Shown here: piece after piece, positions 1 to 10,253 of the stretch
Layout of the letters: each line of letters opens with the position of its first letter
Position numbering within the stretch: position 1 is the first letter of the stretch
Notes under the pieces: model-generated
What the model saw: the letters and a program-made list of their open reading frames with translations, nothing else
What the model was told of the DNA's origin: nothing
Database searches by the model: none
Position numbers and translations under genes: made by a program
DNA from: Cerioporus squamosus
Lineage: Eukaryota > Basidiomycota > Agaricomycetes > Polyporales > Polyporaceae
Assembly (NCBI GenBank): GCA_022592435.1
Contig: JABYQS010000433.1
Location: 1-22,812, forward strand
Length of the DNA: 22,812 nt
Reading direction: 5' to 3'

Positions 1-47
1 CCTCCGTTGCCATCGTCAACTGACCTCGCTGTCTTTGCCGTCTTCAG

Positions 48-194
48 GCTCGCATTCGCGCTATGGAAGCGATGGGGGCTCACCCTCCGCAGCTTCTACC
101 TCCCCATACCATTCAACGTCTGATGGGCGACGCCAAAGAAGGCATAGGGAACGCGCGAGAGTTGACGCAGAGCGAAGACAAAAGCCGTCGCTGA
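48..194 (+). CDS. Possible 3' terminal exon of an upstream gene (partial)
   Basis: Bases 18-47 look like the end of an intron: a CTGAC branch-point-like motif, a pyrimidine-rich stretch and a CAG acceptor. If the exon starts at 48 in phase 0 it reads 48 codons (starting ARIRAMEAMG, ending SEDKSRR) to a TGA at 192-194. Another frame is also open across the same bases up to base 286, so neither the phase nor the coding status is certain. I do not recognise the peptide. The rest of the gene would lie left of the window. Confidence 0.25.
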   Translation, partial: ARIRAMEAMGAHPPQLLPPHTIQRLMGDAKEGIGNARELTQSEDKSRR

Positions 195-1031
195 ACGCAG
201 CGACCGACGTATCTAGACCGAAGACAGTATCATGCTCCCGATCCGTAGCACCTTTTCTTGCGACTTATCCCTCCTGTAAACCCTGACGTGACGGCTTGCA
301 CAGAACGAATTATCGGTATGACCGCGCTACATTCCAACCCCGCATTGTCTGATCACTCAATTATATCCATCACGAGCAAAAGTCGGACGACTCTCGCGCT
401 CCTCACTTCAATTACACCCGCGACGCTGCCATACCAGCTAAGTCACATCTCAGCTGGCCCGCCATCATCCTTCGCTAACTACCTCTGCATCAACGTCCGC
501 CTTCGTCGTTCACCAACATTCAGAGTGTTCCGCCCGCCAATTCGTCCGTCCCAGTAGTCGCTCCATAGTTAGTATCTACCCGACCGTTGTATATACCGCC
601 TTACGATAAGTACTGTCATCAATACATGAGCTGCCCATTTCGTGCGGAGCATCCACGGCTCGCCTTCACTGCTCCGCCCGAGTGCGACGCCCGTACAAAC
701 CGCCGTGACCAGGTGTGCCCGGAGGGGCGATGATTTGGCAAACACGCACCCTGATTCTGCCGCGTGAGCACAGAAAGGCGACACGGTCTTACGGTGTTTT
801 ATATCCTCCCCTTCCCGCATTGGCTCCCTCAAACACTTCCGGTACAAGGGACAGTTCCGGCTCTGATAAGAGGTGCGGTCCCGACGTTCGAGCTTATCTT
901 GAAGCAGTTTGACTTATCTAACGATCCTGGACAGAAGACATGCGTATATGATTGGGTCGAGTCTCATGGCCTCATGGTCCTGCAGCTCGCCAAAACTCAC
1001 CCCTCACCCGTATGCTTGACCAGAACAGACT
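195..1031. other. Intergenic stretch with no supported gene
   Basis: Short open frames exist on both strands, but none has family motifs, consistent splice signals or a convincing composition. It probably holds the 3' UTR of the upstream gene and the promoter and leader of the F-box gene that starts at 1032. Confidence 0.5.
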
Positions 1032-2419
1032 ATGGCCGACGACTTCCGTCCTAACATCGTCCCCATCAGCTCTGTCGCTGAACTGCCATACGATGTGCTC
1101 CTCCACATCCTCCGCTTCCTCTCGCCCCTAGACCTTCTTCGTCTACTCAGCTGCTCTCGTAGCTTACACGACTTAGCAAATCAGGAGTCCATTTGGCGTA
1201 GTCTCTCGGCCCTATACGACCTCCATGACATTGAACACTTCGGTGGACGGTCATGGTACACCATCTACACTCGGTTGCTACTCCCCTATGGACCTATGTT
1301 AGGTCTGTGGGCTGGTGACTACCCATACACTGGCGGGGTCCTCGACGTCCGCTTGCATCCTGGAGGTCGCCACACGCCGGGTGGCATCGTAATAGATATG
1401 TGGCAATTCCGGCTCCTACAACCCGAGGACTTGGAAGGGCCTGAAAGGCCTGAACCTCCCATTCGCACCCCACTTGTCCGCATCGACTTTAGCACCGCGT
1501 CCACTCCGCACGAATCCCCATTCGTGATGTGTTGTTGCAACCGACGCCTCGTTCCTCCACCCCATTCCGCTTCGATCGAAGTATTGTCGCCTACTTACCA
1601 GGGCCACTTCCTACGTACTCGTCAGGGCAGCTACTCGCATCCCGACTTTCCTAGCTCCCAGTCTCATGGGTGGTTAGATGAGTCGAGATATCCTTTCTTG
1701 CCATGTCGCCCCTCCGCCGTAGAAGATCAGACACCGCAGGTCTCGCAGCTGCACCCTAGAATCCCAATGGTATTCACGGCTCCGACTACGTACCAGAAGC
1801 CGACAGCGATATCGATACATTGTCGTCACGGTTGCGTCGACCGCATTCGTCCATTCCTTGGCTTCGACGATGTAGTCCCTTCCGCTCCGCGCTACTATCC
1901 CCTTCGGCACGATGTCCATGCAGACGTTCATCCAGTCTCTCCAGACTGGCATCCACGGCTGCTCGAAGGACTGTGGTTGGGATCACATGGTCCGCATGGA
2001 ACAGAGTGCCTCTACTTCGATTGGGACAGCACGTCGTCGATCTTGCGCGCATGGAAGATCACCGGCGACGAGAACGTACCGCGTGGAGCGCTCAGCTGGG
2101 AGGTGGATACTGGGGCTCCTTATGCCATGTCTCAAGCCCCGCCATGCGCACTAGAGCAAGGCATTGACGACCTATCACGATATCGACTGTTTGGAGGCAC
2201 GGGGACGATCAGTGCGCGAGGATATCTGTGAGTGTTGAACGCGCAATCTGTCTCGATAGGGACCGTCCTTGACATAAATTCGTTGGCAGACCTCATCAGA
2301 CTCAGTCCACAGTCGTCGTCCTTGCAGTCGGAGCAGCTGACACATCGAGCATGATGTGGGTAGAGATGGACGAATGTTCGGCGTATATCAGGTATAAGGG
2401 GAGAGATCGGCGATCCTAA
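1032..2419 (+). CDS. F-box protein, substrate adaptor of an SCF-type ubiquitin ligase
   Basis: Two exons, 1032-2227 and 2290-2419, give 441 residues. The intron (2228-2289) starts GTGAGT and ends GGCAG, and splicing joins GGATATCT to A in frame. Removing it extends the protein by a plausible tail containing MMWVEM and YIRYKGRD and ending at TAA 2417-2419. Residues about 16-57 are a clear F-box: an ELPYDVLLHILRFLSPLDLL core, then a SIW motif. F-box proteins bind Skp1 and deliver targets to a cullin-RING ligase. The remainder, with LGLWAGDYPYTGG near residue 95, recalls the beta-rich C-terminal half of FBXO31-type F-box proteins common in basidiomycetes, but that is inference. The target is unknown. 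The start ATG sits directly upstream of the F-box with no in-frame upstream alternative of merit. Confidence 0.85.
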
Positions 2420-3045
2420 GCCCCTCAGGCTCCGTGAGTCCGCTGTCTTATTGTCGGCATGTTCCAACTCATCTCATGTAGTGGTTCTAGGTCTCCCTCG
2501 GACTGTGTGCAAGTGAGTACCTCCCGGAGGTGCTCTGCGTCGACGGAGCTTCTCAGTATCTATGAGACGTCGCCGCGCTATATCTGCAATACAGGACGGG
2601 GTCTCTTGCACAATGTTATACCCACCAAATCCATCGACTGCGCTGGTAGCTTCGATTTGAAGTGGCAAGACTCTGCACGTTCCGCAGAAAGATTGCAGCA
2701 ATCTTGTTCGGAGTCTACCGTCTCGTCGTCAATTGTCCTAAGCAACCCAGTTTCTATCGAGTTCATCTGTGTTAGATTGCGGGAATGCAGGTCATGAGAC
2801 CGGTCAACCCTTCGGAACCGTTCTCTGAGTCTCCGACTGCTCAAGCAATTGATCGTAGATCTGGGCGACTCTGAAGAGTTTCATATTCGGCTGGCGCCAG
2901 CGACGTGTAAGTCTAGTGCCCGTCTGCTTCCTTCTCCACATACTACCACCACGAACGTCGGCTCAGGAAGAAAGTGAGCTTTCACGAAGTTGTCAGCCGC
3001 AAGTCGTTCAGTGTAACTGACTCGTAGACGTACAAGGTTGTTTTC
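2420..3045. other. Intergenic stretch between the F-box and SRPBCC genes
   Basis: I found no convincing coding frame. It should contain the F-box gene's 3' UTR and the promoter and leader of the SRPBCC gene. Open frames of about 90-110 codons on both strands are serine- or arginine-rich and lack motifs. Confidence 0.5.
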
Positions 3046-3711
3046 ATGTCAAGCAACTCTCCCGCCAAGTCCAACTTGCCCGAACCCTCCTATGCGGGCA
3101 TAATCACCTTCTACGTTACTTCGGAAATCGACGCTCCGATAGAGAAGGTGTGGGCTGTCCTTACAGACTTCGAGAAGTACCCGGAATGGTATGCATATCC
3201 ACCCTCTCATCAACGTCTGCCCATATGACGGTACAAGGCTGATGTGTCTCTTCCGTCAGGAACCCGTTTGTGTAAGCTTACCTCCCCGTGCTCGCATAGA
3301 CTGCATGAATGCTCATTTCTACGATACAGAAGGACCATCGTTGTGACCGATAGGTCGAAGAAGAAACTCGAGGACCAAACGCCTGCCAAGGGAAAGTACG
3401 TGTATGAAGAAACACACATGCCACCGACCATGGACGACTCCGTGTCGAGAGGCTCGACGATAGAGGAGATCATCTGCTTCGACGACGTCACTTACCGTCT
3501 CGCATGGAGGGGTTTGTGGCCGTCGTGGTTTCTCAAGGACGAGCGCTGGCAAGTTCTCAGCACGACGGAGGATGGCAGGACTTTGTATGAGTCGCGGGAG
3601 GTCTTTGGCGGTATAGGGGCGTACCTCATCAAGTGGTTCTATCATTCAAAGCTCATGGGGTGCTTTTCTGCGATGGCAGAGACCCTGAGGACTCGCTGTG
3701 AGCGTCAGTGA
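3046..3711 (+). CDS. SRPBCC/START-like (polyketide cyclase/dehydrase-type) protein
   Basis: Three exons, 3046-3188, 3260-3271 and 3330-3711, give 178 residues. The key reading is YPEW joined to NPFV through a 12-nt middle exon, restoring the family motif FEKYPEWNPFVRTIVV. Introns are 71 nt (GTATGC to GTCAG) and 58 nt (GTAAGC to ATACAG). Residues 20-45 (ITFYVTSEIDAPIEKVWAVLTD) are the first strand and helix typical of the SRPBCC fold. Later come the strand segment SRGSTIEEIICFDDVTYRLAWRG and a C-terminal helix. Proteins of this fold bind hydrophobic ligands in a deep pocket. This one has no signal peptide and no ligand can be assigned. It is convergent with VPS41, whose stop lies 209 bp away. 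Confidence 0.8.
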
Positions 3712-3920
3712 TATTGCCGGATACACCCACACATGCACAACCCCGATGACATCGTACCCATCCTACAAGTTGTCGTTGTGCCGCTTGCGCCTCCGATGCC
3801 AATTCTGTAATGCTTGGAAGCATTTTGAGCACCATGCAGTCTATGCTTGACGAGAGGTATCCAGGATAACATGTGTAAGAGAAACAAGTGGTATGACGAC
3901 AACCCAACAAAGCATGAGAA

Positions 3921-6900
3921 TCAAGTCCGTTCTCCCTCGCTCTGCTTGTGGCAGACGGGACATCCTTGCCTGATTTTCGCTCTCAGGATCGCGGTACTGC
4001 AACAATGTTAAGTGTGAGTGACACGCGGGTGCGATGGAGCATCAGAATGGACCCACAATGCGATCTTCCCACTCAGACCGGGTTGGCCTCCGATGCCCAT
4101 GCCGACCAGTGTGGGGTCCGGCTGGTGAGGTAACTCCGAGTCGTGTTCGACGCAGTCCGCGTGGACGACATGTCGGCACAGGAAGAGCAAGTTCAGACTC
4201 TGCGGCGTCTGCCCGAGGGGCTTGTTGCATATCGGACATAGTGTCTTGGCTGTATGGTCCGACGCATGACGCAACACGAACGACAGCAAGGACAGCGTGT
4301 TAATACAGGGACTCGGGAAGACCAGCAAAGCGGAGGCACTGACCGCTGAGGAAGAAGCCGCTGGACTGGTTCCGGTGCAGCTTGTGCACGAGGTCCGCGC
4401 AGTCGCCATTCATTATCGTCTGGCAGCCTTCGAGCAGCGAGACCTGCAGGTTGAAGTCGTGTAAAATCTTAATCAGCGCGCCTTTCAGGCCAGGAATCTC
4501 CATCCCGTTCTTGATGCGGCGGATGAGGCGGATGGGGTCGATCTCCGCGCCGACGTTCTCCAGCAGACCGCGAATGAACGCTGCAAGTTGCCAACTAAGA
4601 CGAAGAAAAATTGGGGGAGATCAATAGGGACTCACGAGGCCGTGTCTCTGAGTATCGCAGCAAGTCCTCCCAGAGGTCATCGTCGTGCTGCTCCTTCGCG
4701 AAGTCAATAGCCCGATTGACGTCCCCCAGCCGATCGATGATGAGGTACAGGGCCTTCTTGTTGTTGCCCATACGGCCCAGGAGGAAGACCATCTCCAGCA
4801 CAAGGTCCCGCTCATTGCAGACGTTGTACGCCTGAATGCAGCAGGGTCAGTGTCTGCGCGGTTGAGAGATCCTTAAGAGCGCACACCTCCTCAAGACTGT
4901 AGTAGTTGCTGGCGCGGAGGAAGTCTATCAATCTGCGAGGTGCATACTCCGCATAGAGCTTGACCTGGGTATCGGCGTATGCAGATGTTAAGTGCGGATC
5001 CTTCTGGAAGAGGGCGTTCAGGTAGAGATAGAGGTAGAACGGCCGGCTTTGCAGCTGCTGAACCACACGCGTGATCTGCAGTTATTATCAGCACCAAGTC
5101 CTGCACAGAAGGGGGACAAGAAAACGCACGGGTATTGAGTGAATATGATCGACAAGGAGAGTGATAGCAGCGATGGGGTCGGTATCGATATCCTCCCCCT
5201 CGTTCTTCCGCTTCTCGCGCAGCTCCTGGTCGAACTCGACGAGTAGGAGTGCCTGGTCCTGCACGTCCGTGAATAGATTGTTTTCGCGGATGAGGTCGAA
5301 GACGTTCGGACGGCGCAAGCGCAGGAAGTACGGCAGCGCCTTGCCTGGCTGCCGGTTGAGCGTGTAGCTGAAACAGGCGGGAACGTCAGCGACGTGTCAT
5401 GTACTGACGAGGGGAGAAGACATACAGCTCTGCGAGGCACTCCATCAGGATGACTGTGTCGGGGCCTGTGGGTTTCATAGATGACGAAGAGGGTGCACGG
5501 TCGAGCTCGGACTGCACAGCGACGATGACAGCAGAGATGTCGTAGATCCCTTTCGGCCATGACTTGATCGTTTGCAGCAACGTCTAACGGGAGCTCGTCA
5601 GCGTTCCGAGTTGGCCACTTGCAAGGCACGCTCACCTGTCGGTCATGAGCCAGGAAGTGTGCCAGGATCATCTCATAGACAAGGTGCCCCAGCGTCGGCG
5701 TCTCCGTAGGCACATACGGAATTATGGCCTGCAGCTGGTGTTTCTGCGCGAAGACGAAGATCCAGTCCTCCCACCGCTTCGTGTCCTGCCCGCAGACCTT
5801 CGGGCACAGGTGCGCAGCTTTGACAAAGTCGCCTTCGGCAACGAGGTGCTCGATGTACCGCTGCCCGATCTGCACCGCGTCGAGTTCGCCCTTGTCCTCC
5901 TTACGCACGTCCGCGCCCGCCTCGTTGCCCATTCGCTCGATCACGTCCAGCGCCTCCTCATACCGCTTACGCTCGACGAGCCATGCAACGTGGTCGCGCC
6001 AATCGCGCGGCTTCACCACGACGAGGTCCCGAGGACTGAGCACGATATAGTACCTCTCGCCAGTAAGCGAAGTCGCGGGTACGCCCTTGGAAGGTGGGGC
6101 TTCGATATCGACCAGGACATAGTCGTTGCATCCCCAGCGTTCGTAGCCAGAGATACCCAAGGCGTCCGAGGAGAGTTCCTCGCCTCCGCGCGAGATGATG
6201 CGCAGCTCTGGCCGTTCAGCAAGCTTGCGCGCCTGCGTAGCGTGGTCGGTGGCAGCCTCTTCGCCCGTAAGGAGGGAGGTGTCAGGCAGGTTGTATGCGA
6301 GGACGAGGAATGACGTCAGGGAGGGGGACTTGGTCGAGCGCACTGAGCCGTTCGCCTTCGCAGCGATGGCGGGTTCTTGGAGTGTGGAAGGAGACGGGGT
6401 CATCGGGTGCGGGACAATACCGGAGATCATACAGTCGAGCTGGAAGACAGCCGTGATCTCGACCAGGAGCGGCGGAAGGTTCGACGCGGAGGACTTGCGG
6501 GCGCGCGCTCGGACGCGGGCGACCTTGATCTGGTCAGCCCAGCCGATGAGCAGCGTCGACTCGTCTTGCCAGTGCAGGTTGCATTTGAACAGGTCGGCGC
6601 GCGGGCTGTCTGCGGGGCGGTCGATGAAGGTGATCCGGCTCTGCGAGTGAGTATCATAGATCTTCACGCCCTACAAAGCGCATATGTGTGAGCTCTCGCA
6701 TGTAGAACAATCAGCGGAGGGAAGTAGGAAGCATACCAAGTCGTTCGCCCAGGCAACGAGGTTATCGCGCCACCGAACCTGCCAGATGGGTCCTTCGCCA
6801 GAGTGCAAGACAGTCTCCTTGTAGCCGAGCCAGCCCTTCTCGTGCAGGACGAGGTTACCTGCCATCCCGCCAGATATGAGGGAGCGCGTGCTGCTCTTCG

Positions 6901-7623
6901 CGAAGTTGGGCTCGAGGGCGACTGTACGCACGGGTCGCTTCATGTTGAAGACGTGGGTCTCGGGGTTCGTGACGGAGAATACGGCGACCTGTCCTGAGCG
7001 CAAGTTTTGGGGTAGGAAACGATGAGTCGCTGTATCATAGTGGTTCATCCACTGAGGGGCAGGGCGAACTCACCGTCTATCGAAGCGGTTGCGATCCAGT
7101 CTCCGGTCATGTCCATGGATATGTCGAGCACAGATGCGGAGTGCGGCGCGAAAGGCTTGATGAGCTGACTATCCAGGCCGAGTATATGCAACTTCCCGCC
7201 ATGAGTGCCCAGGGCCTGCAAGACACGATGTTAGCAGTCACAACGGCGTTCTCGATGTGGAAGACTCACAAGTCGTTGGTTGGCGTATGCAAGTGCAGAC
7301 GCAGAGTCCTTCTGCAGCAGCTGATGGGCGATCCCGCCGAGCCGTTCATACTTGAGCGCGGGTTCCTCATCGTCCTCGTCCTCGTCTTCATCCTCGTCCT
7401 CGTCGTCCTCATCATCCTCGGCCCCATCATCCTCGGCCCCATTCTCCTCCTCGCCGATACTCCCGTTCTCCGCTTCGTGTCTTACCACGTCACCATCCTC
7501 TTCAACGAGCGCATCCTCCTCCTTAACTCCAGTCGCCTCGCTGATGTTGTCCGGACTCGCGGTGACCTGCTCGTTCCCTTCGGCATGACTTTCCGATCCG
7601 TCGGCACGAGACTCCATAGACAT
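3921..7623 (-). CDS. VPS41: Vps41, HOPS tethering-complex subunit with C-terminal RING
   Basis: Eleven exons on the minus strand: 7270-7623, 7074-7215, 6737-6993, 5636-6670, 5426-5583, 5130-5367, 4887-5075, 4636-4831, 4344-4580, 4057-4249 and 3921-3996. They total 3075 nt, or 1024 residues, and every junction keeps frame. Order: a strongly acidic leader (about residues 55-90), a WD40-like beta-propeller (LKYERLGG, IATASIDGQVAVFSV, VAWANDLGVKIYDTHSQSR), a helical clathrin-heavy-chain-repeat region, and a RING-H2 (CPIC at 940-943, CRHVVHADC, CPVC at 1012-1015). Vps41 links the Rab7-type GTPase and AP-3 carriers to HOPS for fusion at the vacuole. Introns are mostly 52-66 nt, the longest 94. ATG 7623 is chosen as the first Met of the exon; a second Met lies two codons on. 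The gene is divergent from COX16. Confidence 0.95.
7363..7445 (-). repeat. Acidic codon repeat inside VPS41, with a 15-bp tandem duplication
   Basis: GAC/GAG-type codons run almost uninterrupted here and encode the Asp/Glu tract before the beta-propeller. A perfect 15-bp unit occurs twice in tandem at 7410-7424 and 7425-7439 and encodes GAEDD twice. This is a coding microsatellite likely to vary in length between strains. Confidence 0.8.
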
Positions 7624-7858
7624 CCCTCACAAGCTCAATCTCCCAGAGTCCTCAGATCTATCACAGTGTCATGAAAGCCAGCCAGCGTAGCGCAGCAGCA
7701 GAAGCTCCGAGTCGAGCAGCAGGTAGACCGAATGTGGGGAAACGCGAGGCTGGTGACGCGCGTAGGCGCCCTGCGGGGGCTCGGAGCGCGACGACGAGCC
7801 GAGACCTTGTCTCTGAACTTGACCTCGACTTTGACCTCGCAGCCAGGCTGCGACCACG
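7624..7858. promoter_or_regulatory. Shared divergent promoter region, VPS41 and COX16
   Basis: These 235 bp separate the start codons of two divergently transcribed genes, so both core promoters and leaders must fit here. I see no clear TATA box. A GACCTCG motif recurs at about 7820-7839 next to COX16. Several open frames cross the region but have no family features. Confidence 0.6.
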
Positions 7859-8332
7859 ATGCCGACGTTCTCGAGGAACCCACTGAACGAGGCCGCATAC
7901 AGCAAGCTCTTCAGGCGATACCCTGCGCTGTTTGGGGTGCCGTTCGTCCTGCTCATCGTCGGCGCGTCGTTTGGCATGCAGCAGTTTACGCAGACACGGT
8001 ACGACCTGCAGGCGCAGAAGGTCACCGCGGTATGCCCTGATATCCTTGCATGATCTTTGGTGGACACGCTGATGGGTGCAACGCGGCAGTTGAACAAGGA
8101 GCAGGAGCTGGGGCTCGCGCAGAACCGGAAGAAGTTCGATATCCGGGAGGAGTACTTTGTGAGTATCGCTCCTTGGTCTACGTACGAGCATGCCCACCGA
8201 CGCACTCTGCAGAAACTCAACTCGGCCGCTGCGCAAGATTGGGAACCCAAGCGCATCCAGCGACCGCAAGGGCTGCCAGAATGGGGTGTGCCACCACCTG
8301 AACCCCCCGCAGACCCCAAGAAGTCGCAGTAG
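7859..8332 (+). CDS. COX16: Cox16, cytochrome c oxidase assembly factor
   Basis: Three exons, 7859-8029, 8090-8158 and 8213-8332, give 119 residues. Introns are 60 nt (GTATGC to GGCAG) and 54 nt (GTGAGT to CTGCAG), both in phase 0. Residues 24-41 (LFGVPFVLLIVGASFGMQ) form one membrane span. They are followed by the family block QNRKKFDIREEYF and by WEPKRIQRPQGLPEWG near the end. Cox16 is a small inner-mitochondrial-membrane protein needed for assembly of cytochrome c oxidase. Length and topology fit the family. The proline- and lysine-rich C-terminus is typical of fungal members. Confidence 0.93.
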
Positions 8333-8572
8333 GACTCCGCTCCTCACTTGGTCCCCGATACTCGTAGCACAAGTCGCACTGTATTAATCCCACTTACTGA
8401 CGGATAATGTTGTACATCTAGTCCCACTCAGTGCTGATGCATGGAGCCCAAGGTCCCTCGTCCAAGAGCTACCTCTTCGTTGGCGTGGCCCATGGCAAAG
8501 CTTAGGCACCGGACTATGCTCTGTACATAGGGGCTTCGACTTCGCAACGGAGGAGAACGGCGTCGCGATGCA

Positions 8573-9237
8573 GTGGATGCAGAGCTATCTTTCCGAACGT
8601 CACCAGCAAGTACCGCAGCAGAGGAGAAGACGAGAACGATCCCAGCTCATGCACTCGTTCTTAATATCGCACACATGCCGCCGGAAGAAGCATTCGTCGG
8701 AGTCGTCACGTACGAACGACGCGCCGCTGCCGCCGCCCTCCCCGCCTTCACCGCGTTCGCCACGCAGACTACCGCCACAGTCTTTGCATTTGCATCGTGT
8801 GGAATATGGCTCCTCGGGACTCGTTGCGCCTTAGCCATGCTTGCTACGTATGCTCATTCGTCATGATCGACTCCCCTCCTCACCCATCCTTCCTCACATG
8901 TGCCCACTTTCGGACCCGTACCGTCCCTGCTCTCCTCATGTCTCCGGCTGCCGTCTCAGCCTCACAACAGCAACAGTCACCGAGGCCAAATTCTCCGCCC
9001 AAGGTGGCTCGGTGTTCCATATACCGCATTGCGACACGGTGAGCCATGATTCCAGGGAGCTCTCTTCTCTTGGGGCGCCGTTCCGATGCGTGCGCTCATG
9101 CCCTCCTCCGAATTCCTGATCAGCGACGGCTTGGAACGTCGCCAGCGGAGTCCCAAGGTGCTGCGGCTTCGATGCGCTCGAGGCCGCATAAGCATGGAGG
9201 GCGGTCCTCCCCGATCAGAGAAGCTCAGTGGTGAGGC
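8573..9237 (+). CDS. Unresolved putative gene, exons tentative
   Basis: Two exon-like blocks join well: 8573-8847 and 8960-9038, across a 112-nt pyrimidine-rich intron (GTATGC to TCTCAG). They read VVTYERRAAAAALPAFTAF, then an Ala/Thr/Phe-rich stretch with a possible membrane span (IWLLGTRCALAMLATLTTAT) and KFSAQGGSVFHIPHCDT. A further donor (GTGAGC at 9039) could lead to 9124-9237, ending in TGA. The 5' end is unclear: a stop precedes the frame at 8528-8530, and the usable acceptor or start between 8531 and 8573 is ambiguous. I recognise no family. The opposite strand is also partly open, so this may be a remnant or not coding. Confidence 0.3.
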
Positions 9238-9277
9238 CAGGATTCTAGGGTAATAGGGTGGAAAGGAAGGAACTTAC

Positions 9278-9493
9278 CGGAGTCGGCGGAGTCCGCTGCT
9301 GTGCGCACGGCTGGTGCCCGTGTGCCAGTTATATCATCGAGTGAAACTTCGGAATCACTGAAGGCTAGGAGAGTTGGATTGGAGGGGATAGTACTCCCTG
9401 CGACGGGCCGACGGTGCAGTCAACTTGAATGCGCTCCATCTGGGAAGTGCCAACAGCAATTCGCAGCACAAGAATATCGATAGTCGTACCCAT
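9278..9493 (-). CDS. Alternative exon-like stretch on the minus strand, tentative
   Basis: On the minus strand an ATG at 9493 begins MGTTIDILVLRIAVGTSQME. A coding-like stretch (TLLAFSDSEVSLDDITGTRA) in another frame then runs to a textbook donor, CCG|GTAAGT, at 9278/9277. The two pieces lie in frames differing by one base with no intron of normal size between them. This could be a damaged gene or chance. It conflicts in direction with the plus-strand candidate to its left, so at most one of the two is likely to be real. Confidence 0.2.
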
Positions 9494-10111
9494 CGTTATC
9501 GTGTGATGGTCGGTGTATGTCCTAGGAAGATGCTATGGAAGTCGCCACTGCGCTTATTGAGGACTATGGCGCCGCGGTGCCGCACCGTTAATACCTGGGA
9601 GGGATGCGGGCCATGCGGATCCCTCGAGGACACGTCCACCTTCGCTGTGTCAGTCCAGCTGAACGAAGCGACCGCAACTATCCTGGCAAGCCTTGAATGT
9701 GTGTGTCTCAGAACTAGTACTTACTAGGCTAGTATGAACCTACGGAGCCTGGATGGAGCTCACCTTGCTCATTCCCGTCTAACCGGGCGGCCCTGCCTGA
9801 TGAGAGGGACTCGCTGGAACATAGTCGGCACAAGCACCGTGGACAAAGGTGCCTAATATCCACGAACAGATTGAGAAAACATCGTGAGCTGTGACGAAAA
9901 CCTGCCAAAAGCGGTAGTCTACAGTCACTGTTCACGATCAAATCGCAGACATAAGGCATCGTTGCCCACGGTGAAGGTTGGGCCGACGCGGTCTTTCGGC
10001 GCGAGGACCGCCAGCTGCAGGAGCCAGGATATGAGCGCGATGCAGTACTACCGGACGGTCTGTGCAACACGCGAGCAATGCGGCAGTACTGTACTATAGT
10101 AAGTAGCTAGC
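9494..10111. other. Intergenic stretch with no supported gene
   Basis: No frame shows family motifs or coherent splicing. It lies upstream of the kinase-like gene and ends at the palindrome at 10112. Short open frames on both strands look like chance. Confidence 0.45.
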
Positions 10112-10135
10112 ACTACTAGTACTAGTACTAGTAGT
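10112..10135. repeat. Perfect 24-bp palindrome built of ACTAGT units
   Basis: The sequence equals its own reverse complement over all 24 bases. It is made of overlapping ACTAGT/CTAGTA units with ACT and AGT at the ends. It sits 118 bp upstream of the kinase-like gene's ATG. The flanks (AGTACTGTACTATAG at about 10085-10100) are also rich in GTAC/AGTACT elements, giving a small palindrome-dense patch. Confidence 0.85.
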
Positions 10136-10157
10136 ACTGATTGAAATTCGTAGACAC

Positions 10158-10169
10158 GATCACGTGATC
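10158..10169. promoter_or_regulatory. E-box palindrome GATCACGTGATC
   Basis: This 12-bp perfect palindrome is centred on CACGTG, the core bound by fungal bHLH factors of the Cbf1/USF type. It is about 85 bp upstream of the kinase-like gene's start codon, a normal position for an upstream activating site. Binding is inference. Confidence 0.5.
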
Positions 10170-10253
10170 CACCATATGTCGAGTTCACGCGCGCTCGTTT
10201 CGTGTTCGACTTGAACTTGAAACACTGGCACGTTTTCTCGTGCAGCCTACTCG

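Noticed and set aside
258..557. 99-codon plus-strand frame near the left edge
   Set aside because: No family motif, no splice context, ordinary noise composition.
5645..6313. Long plus-strand open frame (222 codons) opposite VPS41 exon 4
   Set aside because: It is the antisense shadow of a clearly coding VPS41 exon; codon bias keeps the opposite strand open. It has no motifs.
7352..7588. Plus-strand poly-serine frame
   Set aside because: It is the reverse-strand reading of the VPS41 acidic codon repeat.
7661..8347. Two long minus-strand frames (216 and 228 codons) across COX16 and the divergent promoter
   Set aside because: They lie antisense to the well-supported COX16 exons and cross the promoter; their composition is arginine- and serine-rich without domains.
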